Below, one piece after another: positions 1 through 5,828 of a DNA stretch of 6,769 bases. Location: assembly GCA_021775795.1 (NCBI GenBank), contig JAJFHB010000153.1:1-6769 (forward strand), read 5' to 3'. The translations under genes and the position numbers were made by a program. The notes under the pieces were generated by a model. The model did no database searches and was not told where the DNA came from. It was given only the letters and a program-made list of their open reading frames with translations. The stretch is from Hyphomicrobiales bacterium. GTDB lineage: Bacteria > Pseudomonadota > Alphaproteobacteria > Rhizobiales > JAJFHB01. The stretch's first letter is position 1. Each line of letters opens with the position of its first letter.

Positions 1-529
1 GATTGATGTTCGGGTCTTGCCCGGTCAGCCGGGTTTCCAGAACGCCCAGGAGGCGTTTGGTTTCGTTTGTGTAGCGCTCCACGGGGTAGGGGTGATCACA
101 GGCCTCGCGGGCAAACTTATGGAAGTGGCCGAACTGACCAAACATCGGTCCAACGCCACCCATCTGAAAGAATACCCACTGAATGCACTCCAGCCGTTCC
201 ACGGGGTCTGAAGGTATCAGCCTGCCGGTTTTTTCAGCGAGATATTGAAGAATGGCTCCGGATTCGAAGAGGCCGACGGGCTTTCCACCCGGGCCATCCG
301 GATCGATCATCGCAGGGATTTTCCCGTTCGGGTTCAGGGATTTGAAGGCATCCGTGTGTTGATCGCCGTTCATTATGTCGATGACATGAGCATCGTAGGC
401 AAGCCCAAGTTCTTCCAGTATCACACCGACCTTTTGGCCATTCGGTGTGGCGAGAGAGTAAAGCTGGATGCGGTCAGGGTTTTCGGCGGGCCAGCGGCTG
501 GCAATGGGGAAGTCTGCAAATGCATTCAT
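1..529 (-). CDS. Glutathione S-transferase family protein, YfcG/YghU-like (C-terminus beyond window)
   Basis: Translating the minus strand from the ATG at 527-529 gives 176 codons without a stop up to the window edge. The 3' part (end of the all-alpha domain) is missing. The N-terminal thioredoxin fold covers about residues 20-100. It carries the YfcG/YghU signature LYSLATPNGQK, with Thr28 and Asn30 in place of the catalytic Tyr/Ser of classical transferases. It also has NPNGKIPA with cis-Pro72 and the glutathione gamma-Glu binding pair Glu89-Ser90 in LFESGAILQYLAEKTG. The helical domain begins with the family-typical QMGGVGPMFGQFGHFHKFA. E. coli relatives bind glutathione or its disulfide and act as disulfide-bond reductases rather than conjugating enzymes, so a cytoplasmic thiol-redox role is likely; the true substrate is unknown. 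A GAGGA ribosome binding site lies about 11 bases before the start. The gene follows the M20 amidohydrolase on the same strand, with a hairpin between them. Family assignment is firm; a specific name is not. Confidence 0.92.
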   Translation of the reverse strand, partial: MNAFADFPIASRWPAENPDRIQLYSLATPNGQKVGVILEELGLAYDAHVIDIMNGDQHTDAFKSLNPNGKIPAMIDPDGPGGKPVGLFESGAILQYLAEKTGRLIPSDPVERLECIQWVFFQMGGVGPMFGQFGHFHKFAREACDHPYPVERYTNETKRLLGVLETRLTGQDPNIN

Positions 530-553
530 GGGAGATTGGTTCCTCAAGTAAAG

Positions 554-586
554 TTAAGCGGCGCCCGATTGCGGACGCCGCCTTAA
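554..586 (-). terminator. Hairpin between amidohydrolase and GST genes, probable terminator or attenuator
   Basis: The arms GCGGCGCCCG (558-567) and CGGACGCCGC (572-581) pair at 9 of 10 positions around a 4-base ATTG loop. With one bulged base the stem extends by four A/T pairs (554-557 with 583-586). Read on the minus strand, the hairpin lies about 25 bases after the amidohydrolase stop and is followed by the T-rich stretch TTAACTTTACTT. That suits an intrinsic terminator, although the U-tract is interrupted. It stands about 25 bases before the GST start, so it could lower read-through into that gene. The plus-strand side has no T-tract, so it is not a plus-strand terminator. Confidence 0.5.
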
Positions 587-610
587 ATGGGAAGTTGGTT
601 TGGATATGGA

Positions 611-1780
611 TCAGCTGGCTTTCGGCAGCTGATCCTCGACGAGTGCTGACCAGTAACCAACGCCGATCGGCAGTATTTCATCGTTGAAATCGTAATGCGG
701 GCTGTGTAGTTGCGCACGGTCTTCACCGGCCCCAAGCCAAATGTAAGAGCCGGGTTTTTTCTCCAGCATGTAGGCAAAGTCCTCAGAGCCCATGGAGGGA
801 CCCTTGTCGCGGCGAACGTTATCGGGGCCCAACAACCGGGAGGCAGCTTGCGCAGCGTGATCCGTTTCGAGATCCGAATTGATGGTGGCGGGATAGCCGC
901 GCTCGTAAGTAATTTCGGCGGAGGCCCCGTGAGCCTGACAGATGCCGTTGATGATGCGGCGCATCATCGGTTCAATCATTTCGCGTGTTGCCGCCGAAAA
1001 GCTGCGTGCCGTCCCGGCCAGCTCGACTTGTTCTGGAATGATGTTTGTGGCATCGCCGCCGTGGATTTGTGTGACGCTGACGACAACCGGATCTGCAGGA
1101 TCAGCGATGCGGCTGGAAATCGTCTGCAAGGCCGAAACGATTTGCGCTGACACCACCACGGTATCAATTCCCAGGTGTGGCATGGCCGCATGTCCGCCCT
1201 TGCCTGTGACCGTCACAAAGAAAGTGTCGGATGCAGCCATCACCGGACCGGAGCGTACAGCAATTTCCCCAACCGGCATGCCGGGCCAGTTATGCATGCC
1301 GTAAACAGCGTCCATGGGAAACAGATCAAAAAGACCTTCCTTGACCATGACTTCTCCACCGCCGGCGGATTCTTCTGCGGGCTGGAAAATGAAATAGACA
1401 GTGCCGTCAAAATTCTTGTGTTCGGACAGATGCATGGCGGCACCCAGCAGCATCGTCGTATGGCCATCGTGGCCACAGGCGTGCATTTTCTGTTCTACGC
1501 GGGAGGCGTAGGGAAGGTTCGTTTCTTCCGCCAGAGGCAGGGCGTCCATGTCGGCCCTCAGGCCTATACTGGCACCACTTTCATTGCCGGATTTCAAAAT
1601 GCCGACAACACCTGTGTGCGCCAGGCCGCGATGAACTTCGAGGCCAAATTCCTCCAGCTTCATTGCGACGAAATCGGATGTTTTTTCTTCTTCGAACGCC
1701 AGTTCGGGGTGCATGTGCAATTCCCGGCGCCAGGAGGTCAACTCCTCCTGCAGTTCTGAAATTTCGGGTTTGAGTCCCAT
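611..1780 (-). CDS. M20 family (HipO-like) amidohydrolase / N-acyl amino acid hydrolase
   Basis: A 389-residue protein of the M20D peptidase group, which includes hippurate hydrolases, aminoacylases and plant IAA-amino acid hydrolases. These cytoplasmic, two-metal enzymes hydrolyse N-acylated amino acids to a free acid and an amino acid. Visible motifs, in order: RRELHMHPELAFEE (about 18-31), GLRADMDALP (73-82), the metal ligands Cys102 and His104 in HACGHDGH, the Glu136-Glu137 pair in QPAEESAGGG, His163 in YGMHNWP, the dimerisation-domain motif KGGHAAMPH, SMGSEDFAYM near residue 330, and the C-terminal HSPHYDFND with His359/His362. All expected active-site residues are present and the length is usual for the family. 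The start at 1780 has GGGAGA ideally placed before it. In-frame ATGs at 1792 and 1813 lack such a site and would add only a non-conserved MAPIWPHMGDS extension. The substrate cannot be told from sequence. It is divergent from shc and upstream of the GST gene. Confidence 0.95.
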   Translation of the reverse strand: MGLKPEISELQEELTSWRRELHMHPELAFEEEKTSDFVAMKLEEFGLEVHRGLAHTGVVGILKSGNESGASIGLRADMDALPLAEETNLPYASRVEQKMHACGHDGHTTMLLGAAMHLSEHKNFDGTVYFIFQPAEESAGGGEVMVKEGLFDLFPMDAVYGMHNWPGMPVGEIAVRSGPVMAASDTFFVTVTGKGGHAAMPHLGIDTVVVSAQIVSALQTISSRIADPADPVVVSVTQIHGGDATNIIPEQVELAGTARSFSAATREMIEPMMRRIINGICQAHGASAEITYERGYPATINSDLETDHAAQAASRLLGPDNVRRDKGPSMGSEDFAYMLEKKPGSYIWLGAGEDRAQLHSPHYDFNDEILPIGVGYWSALVEDQLPKAS

Positions 1781-1942
1781 GCTATCTCCCATGTGAGGCC
1801 ATATGGGTGCCATAATTGGCGATGCAAGCTATACAATTGAACATCCGGGCTATGGCGCGCAACAGCGAAACTGTATAAATGATTTTGATCTTGCACAATC
1901 TATCGTGAAAATACGCGTCTTGACCGCGGCGGCGGCGACCTT
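1781..1942. promoter_or_regulatory. Divergent promoter region between amidohydrolase and shc
   Basis: No gene fits here. The middle (about 1811-1915) is much richer in A/T than the flanking coding DNA, as expected for two back-to-back promoters. A TATAAA box at 1874-1879 resembles a plus-strand -10 element, but no good -35 hexamer lies at the right distance. Nearer shc, TTGACC (1920-1925) resembles a -35 hexamer. It is followed by a GC-rich (GCG)n-type stretch (1926-1937) and only a weak -10 (TATGTC, 1942-1947). I could not pick out a convincing minus-strand promoter for the amidohydrolase. The region is called from layout rather than from consensus matches. Confidence 0.35.
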
Positions 1943-4045
1943 ATGTCGAGAGTTATGAGTTCAGTGTCACAACAGTTAAATCAGTCAGCTAGCCGTCTCG
2001 ACGGCGCAGATGAGGCCGGGTTCGGTCTGGACACTGCGCTTGAGAGCGCGACCGCGTGGTTGTGGGCCAGCCAGACGGAAGAGGGTTATTGGGCGGGCCG
2101 CCTGGAATCGAACTCGACCATGGAGGCCGAATGGATCATAGGCCTGCACTTTCTGGGCCTCGACCGCGATCCCGAATTTGCTGAATTGCGCAGTGGAATG
2201 GTGCGAGCGCTCCTGAGCGAGCAGCGGGAAGATGGTTCCTGGCAGATCTATCATGAGGCGCCGGCTGGCGATATCAACACAACGGTCGAGGCCTATGTGG
2301 CCTTGCGCACCGCCGGCATGTCACCGGATGCAGCCCCCATGGTGCTGGCACGCAAATGGATTGAGGGCCGTGGCGGTCTCTCCAATGTTCGGGTATTTAC
2401 CCGCTACTGGCTCGCACTCGTCGGTGTCTGGCCCTGGGAACACACACCAAACATTCCAGCCGAAGTCATTCGTCTGCCGCACTGGTTCCCCTTCAGCATT
2501 TACAATTTTGCCTCATGGGCGCGCGCAACACTAATGCCGATTTCCGTGCTTTCCGCACGCCGGCCCGTGCGGCCGCTGCCGGGTGGCGACAAAGTGGATG
2601 AGCTTTTCCCCGGGGGGCGCGAAGCCTTCGATTTTTCTCTGCCCAAGAAGGGCAAGGGCATGCTTTCCTGGGAGCGGTTCTTTCTGGGCGTTGATCGCAT
2701 ATTGCACTGGTTGCAGGACCGCAAGCTGACCCCCGGCCGGGAAGCGGCGATACAGCGGACGCTTGAATGGATCATCCGCCACCAGGATGCGGACGGTGTT
2801 TGGGGCGGTATTCAACCGCCGTGGATCTACAGCCTCATGGCGCTGCATTCGGAAGGATACCCGTTTTCGCATCCGGTGATGGCAAAGGGGCTTGAGGCCT
2901 TGAATGACCCTCATTGGCAGGTGAAGGCTGAAGGCGGCACCTACATGCAGGCCTGTGTATCGCCGGTGTGGGACACACTCTTGTCGCTGCTTGCACTGCA
3001 GGAAGCAGACGCGGATACGCAGAACAAGCCGGGCCTGACCCGGGCGCTTGACTGGGTAATGCAAAAGGAAGTGCGGACGAAGGGAGACTGGGCGGTTCAA
3101 ACACCTGGTGTGGAACCCGGCGGCTGGTCCTTCGAGTACGAAAACAGTCACTACGCTGATATTGACGATACCGGTGTGGGCCTGATGGTGATGTCACGCT
3201 ATCGGAACAATCCGGACATGCATGAAAAAGGCCTGCAGCATGTGCTTGACCGGGCCGAGGGCTGGACCTCAGCCATGCAGTCGGACAACGGCGGATGGGC
3301 CGCGTTCGACCGCAATAACTCAAAGCCCATACTGACCAAGATACCTTTTGCCGACTTTGGCGAGGCTGTTGATCCGCCCAGTGTTGATGTCACCGCGCAT
3401 GTGCTCGAAGGCTTTGGCATGCTGGATGTGCCGAAGGATACGGCCGCGGTCGAAAAGGCGATCAAGTTCATCAAGGACCGCCAGCGCCCTGACGGCAGCT
3501 GGTTTGGACGCTGGGGTGTGAACTACATTTACGGCACGGCTTCCGTGTTGCCGGCGCTACGCTCCATCGGCGAAGATATGGACCAGCCGTACATTCACAA
3601 GGCTGCCGAGTGGCTGTTGTCCGTTCAAAATGCTGACGGTGGCTGGGGTGAAACCTGTGCGTCTTATATGGATCCGAGCCAGAGCGGGCGTCATTCTGAT
3701 ACGAGCGGCGAGCCGGTGAGCACTGCGTCGCAAACCGCCTGGGCGCTGATCGGTCTTGTGGCTGCCGACCGGGCGCGCGATGTTGGGAGTGTTCAGCGGG
3801 GCGTACGTTTTCTGATCGAGAGACAGAAAGATGGAACCTGGGATGAGCCGCAGTATACCGGCACAGGCTTCCCAGGTTATGGCTTTGGTGATGAAATGGA
3901 TCTTGATGATGAAGAGGCGGTCGCCCGTCTGCATCAAGGGCGCGAACTTGGCCGTGGTTTTATGATCAACTATCACATGTACCGGCACTATTTCCCGGTG
4001 ATCGCTCTTGGCCGTGCACGCAAGTACCTTGCCCGCCACGGGTAA
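1943..4045 (+). CDS. shc: Squalene-hopene cyclase
   Basis: A 700-residue class II triterpene cyclase (EC 5.4.99.17), which converts squalene to the pentacyclic hopene, the first committed step of hopanoid synthesis. Family enzymes are monotopic on the inner face of the membrane. The catalytic acid motif DIDD is at 406-409 within the YADIDDTGVG block. SPVWDT at 340-345 matches the Trp/Asp pair lining the known active site. QW repeats, which brace the alpha/alpha barrels, are seen at 44-50, 94-100, 281-287, 446-452, 514-520 and 562-568, with a shortened one at 628-633. The end NYHMYRHYFPVIALGRAR (676-693) is typical of the family. Between TGTGFPG (639-645) and that end lies an extra segment of about 27 residues with the acidic core DEMDLDDEE; from memory, similar segments occur in some alphaproteobacterial cyclases such as that of Zymomonas. 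The start is uncertain: 1943 has no strong ribosome binding site, and the next ATG at 1955 has GAGAG only two bases ahead. No other hopanoid gene adjoins it. Confidence 0.97.
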   Translation: MSRVMSSVSQQLNQSASRLDGADEAGFGLDTALESATAWLWASQTEEGYWAGRLESNSTMEAEWIIGLHFLGLDRDPEFAELRSGMVRALLSEQREDGSWQIYHEAPAGDINTTVEAYVALRTAGMSPDAAPMVLARKWIEGRGGLSNVRVFTRYWLALVGVWPWEHTPNIPAEVIRLPHWFPFSIYNFASWARATLMPISVLSARRPVRPLPGGDKVDELFPGGREAFDFSLPKKGKGMLSWERFFLGVDRILHWLQDRKLTPGREAAIQRTLEWIIRHQDADGVWGGIQPPWIYSLMALHSEGYPFSHPVMAKGLEALNDPHWQVKAEGGTYMQACVSPVWDTLLSLLALQEADADTQNKPGLTRALDWVMQKEVRTKGDWAVQTPGVEPGGWSFEYENSHYADIDDTGVGLMVMSRYRNNPDMHEKGLQHVLDRAEGWTSAMQSDNGGWAAFDRNNSKPILTKIPFADFGEAVDPPSVDVTAHVLEGFGMLDVPKDTAAVEKAIKFIKDRQRPDGSWFGRWGVNYIYGTASVLPALRSIGEDMDQPYIHKAAEWLLSVQNADGGWGETCASYMDPSQSGRHSDTSGEPVSTASQTAWALIGLVAADRARDVGSVQRGVRFLIERQKDGTWDEPQYTGTGFPGYGFGDEMDLDDEEAVARLHQGRELGRGFMINYHMYRHYFPVIALGRARKYLARHG

Positions 4046-4066
4046 AGACGCCCGAGCCGACCTGTC

Positions 4067-4267
4067 TTAATCCCGCTCAGGGTATCCTTGGCCTTGTGGA
4101 CGCCCGAGCTTGCGCAGCAGTGCCTTGAAGCCATGATCTGAATCCAGAGCGGCTTCGACGCCTACGCAACAGGTACTGAACTCTCGGGCTGTTGCCATTT
4201 TTTCAGAGAGAAACACAACCTGTCCAACGTCGCGTCGGTCTCTTGATGGCGGATGCTTCCTCGTCAT
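4067..4267 (-). CDS. Possible small protein of unknown function (66 residues)
   Basis: The reading frame begins MTRKHPPSRDRRDVGQ and encodes 66 residues. I do not recognise it. The N-terminal third is strongly basic and probably disordered. The centre has an adjacent cysteine pair (EFSTCCVGVEAAL), followed by a basic segment (GFKALLRKLGRPQGQG). No signal peptide or membrane segment is visible. Support for a real gene: GGGAGA sits 9-10 bases before the ATG at 4265-4267, the frame starts 28 bases after the ketopantoate-reductase-like stop on the same strand, and it otherwise fills the gap up to the convergent shc end. Against it: it is short, has no recognised domain, and third-position GC is not clearly coding-like. 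The frame is open further upstream (to 4396), but that extension would overlap the preceding gene and is unlikely. Confidence 0.42.
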   Translation of the reverse strand: MTRKHPPSRDRRDVGQVVFLSEKMATAREFSTCCVGVEAALDSDHGFKALLRKLGRPQGQGYPERD

Positions 4268-4295
4268 GGTGATTATCTCCCGGGTGTTTCCGCGG

Positions 4296-5225
4296 TCAGG
4301 TGTTTGTACTGCAGCCTGCAGCATAAGGATGCAGAGCCTTGAACACAAACTCATGCGTGGGCGTGGGAACACCGTGTTCCCGGCCAAGCCGGGCAACGGT
4401 GCCGCTCAACCCCTCAAGCTCCATGGGTTTGCCGCGCTCAAGATCATCTAACATTGAGGCGCGCATGTGGGCTGGAAGTTGTGAGGCGCGTTCCAGGGCC
4501 GCCGCACCGGCTTGGGGAGACAGCTCCGGACAGATGACGCGCCCCACCGCATGAGTTTCAAAGATTGCCGCTTCGAAAAGCTTCCGAGCCTCGGCATCGG
4601 CCATGATCGTTCCAATCGGCAGCCGGGTCAGGGCTGTCAGAGCGCTCAGAGCTGACAACATGATGAATTTTTCCCAGATCTTCACCTCTATATTGGTGAC
4701 AAGATCTGCCTCGATTTGCGCCTCTTCTAACGCCTTCAGCAAGTGAGTGCACCGTGAACTCTCCACACCATCGAACTCGCCAAATGTAAGACGCGCAAAG
4801 GGACCATTGTGCTTGATGATGCCCGGCCCGCTGATCGTTGCGGGAATCACCGCTGTGCCGCCGATAACGCGTTGGCTTCCAACGATGTCTCCTAAGCGAC
4901 CCCAGGCATCAACGCCGTTTTGGAAAGATACCACTGCGGTTTGTTCGCCCAACATGGGCGACATGGCAGCAGCGGCGCTTTCCGTATCCGGCAACTTCAC
5001 CAGAAACATGATGATATCGACCGGGCCAACCTCTGCGGGTGCAGCAGTGGCTTGGACGTTTGGGATATGCAGATCGCCGAGCGGGCTAACAATTTGCAAC
5101 CCGCTTTTCTGGAGGGCGGTGAGGTGCGCGCCTCGGGCAATGAAACTTATGTCTACACCAGCTTGCGCCAAACGACCGCCAAAGTAACAGCCAAGCGCAC
5201 CGGCACCCATTACGGCGATTTTCAT
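4296..5225 (-). CDS. Ketopantoate reductase family (PanE/ApbA-like) NADP-dependent dehydrogenase
   Basis: A complete 309-residue protein of the 2-dehydropantoate 2-reductase family, whose founding member reduces ketopantoate to pantoate with NADPH in vitamin B5 synthesis. The N-terminal Rossmann fold opens with MKIAVMGAGALGCYFGG (GxGxxG at 7-12), and Arg31 is placed to select NADP. SFQNGVD supplies the conserved Asn103. The C-terminal helical domain has IWEKF, with Lys186 aligning by eye to catalytic Lys176 of E. coli PanE. It is followed by the SML..LERGKPMELEGLSG block, which holds the expected Ser and Glu, and then REHGVPTPTH. Length and active-site residues suggest a working enzyme. GGAGA lies about 8 bases before the ATG. 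The gene sits 46 bases after the globin gene in an apparent operon. Many genomes carry several paralogues of this family acting on other 2-oxo acids, and this non-biosynthetic setting makes a different substrate plausible, so no panE symbol is given. Confidence 0.92.
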   Translation of the reverse strand: MKIAVMGAGALGCYFGGRLAQAGVDISFIARGAHLTALQKSGLQIVSPLGDLHIPNVQATAAPAEVGPVDIIMFLVKLPDTESAAAAMSPMLGEQTAVVSFQNGVDAWGRLGDIVGSQRVIGGTAVIPATISGPGIIKHNGPFARLTFGEFDGVESSRCTHLLKALEEAQIEADLVTNIEVKIWEKFIMLSALSALTALTRLPIGTIMADAEARKLFEAAIFETHAVGRVICPELSPQAGAAALERASQLPAHMRASMLDDLERGKPMELEGLSGTVARLGREHGVPTPTHEFVFKALHPYAAGCSTNT

Positions 5226-5271
5226 TTCCCTATCTCCATTTACCTCAAGGTCAAGGCTGGGTGATCAGGCT

Positions 5272-5700
5272 TCACGCGGCAACCGACTCAAAATGCTGTG
5301 CAGCGTTGCGCATGATGCCCGAAACAAGCGCGTAGGCGATCGTCCAGGCTGAACGTACTTCCTCGGTGAAATCGTCGCATAAACCCTGGTCGAGCGTCCA
5401 GATGAGTGCTGCGCCCACGGCATCATAATGATGATCCTTAACGCCGTAGCTGACGTGACTTCGTCCAAGTTCTTCCAGTGCCGGGCGCAACGCATCAAGC
5501 TGCTCAGCCTTTTCTACGACAAGGCCAATGGCGCTGATCAGTTTTTCCCGTTGAGCCTCCATGTTCGCGCCGGAAAACAAGGGCTGAGTGTCCGGGGCGA
5601 TTTCGAACAATCGGTTGTAGAACATTGTGGAGGCGACATCTGCGATAGGGACAACTTTGCTCCAGGAAGAGCGAAGATGAAAGATCTGGTGTGGTGTCAT
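5272..5700 (-). CDS. Single-domain globin (flavohaemoglobin-like haem domain)
   Basis: A 142-residue globin of the flavohaemoglobin/single-domain type, without the FAD/NAD reductase part. Aligned by eye to the E. coli Hmp haem domain it has Tyr28 at B10 (MFYNRLFE), Phe42 at CD1 (QPLF), Gln50 at E7 (EAQREKLI) and the proximal haem ligand His82 at F8 (LGRSHVSYGV). The later helices GAALIWTLDQGL and SAWTIAYALVSGIM match the G and H helices. A TyrB10/GlnE7 pocket is known in globins that bind oxygen tightly and turn over nitric oxide, so a role in NO detoxification or oxygen/redox sensing in the cytoplasm is plausible. As a lone haem domain it would need a separate reductase. AAGGA stands about 10 bases before the ATG. 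It is the first gene of the minus-strand operon and divergent from lysR, which suggests control by that regulator. Confidence 0.93.
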   Translation of the reverse strand: MTPHQIFHLRSSWSKVVPIADVASTMFYNRLFEIAPDTQPLFSGANMEAQREKLISAIGLVVEKAEQLDALRPALEELGRSHVSYGVKDHHYDAVGAALIWTLDQGLCDDFTEEVRSAWTIAYALVSGIMRNAAQHFESVAA

Positions 5701-5761
5701 ATCAGTTCGTCCTTTTGTTAGGGTTTAACCTTCGACGGCGTTCTTCCGAACGGTCAGAAGC

Positions 5762-5789
5762 TATCTAGGATCTGTTGTTCATCTTTCAA
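5762..5789 (-). promoter_or_regulatory. Candidate promoter of the globin operon
   Basis: On the minus strand TTGAAA (complement of 5784-5789, one mismatch to the sigma-70 -35 consensus) is followed after 16 bases by TAGATA (complement of 5762-5767), a weak -10. It lies about 60 bases ahead of the globin start in the only AT-rich part of this gap. The element overlaps the side of the region where the lysR promoter would also lie. This is a consensus match by eye only. Confidence 0.3.
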
Positions 5790-5795
5790 AATGAG

Positions 5796-5813
5796 TTATT
5801 ATGATCAAAACAA
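5796..5813. promoter_or_regulatory. Interrupted palindrome over candidate lysR -10 box; possible LysR operator
   Basis: TTATTATGATCAAAACAA is an 18-base interrupted palindrome centred on TGATCA, with 7 of 9 pairs matching. It contains TATGAT (5800-5805), a good -10 match for plus-strand transcription of lysR, although no strong -35 was found. LysR-type proteins usually bind imperfect AT-rich dyads and repress their own gene while controlling a divergent one. A site over the lysR -10 box would suit self-repression. A weaker dyad, TCAT-N8-ATGA (5779-5794), lies just upstream. Confidence 0.3.
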
Positions 5814-5828
5814 TCTCTGGAAGAGATA

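Noticed and set aside
1175..1759. Plus-strand open frame of 194 codons opposite the amidohydrolase
   Set aside because: The minus-strand frame carries the full set of M20 motifs; the plus frame has no family features and no good start context.
1781..1813. Longer N-terminus for the amidohydrolase starting at 1813 or 1792
   Set aside because: No ribosome binding site precedes those ATGs, while GGGAGA is well placed for the ATG at 1778-1780, which also matches the usual family length.
2531..3151. Long minus-strand open frame of 206 codons inside shc
   Set aside because: It lies antisense to a clearly conserved cyclase, has no recognisable domain and a composition typical of a shadow frame in GC-rich DNA.
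4047..4109. 11-base direct repeat GACGCCCGAGC at 4047-4057 and 4099-4109
   Set aside because: Only two copies, one inside the possible small gene, with no symmetry or flanking mobile-element features; likely chance in GC-rich DNA.
4300..4325. CTGCAG repeats near the end of the PanE-like gene as a terminator
   Set aside because: The stem is short, it lies inside coding sequence and no T-tract follows on either strand.
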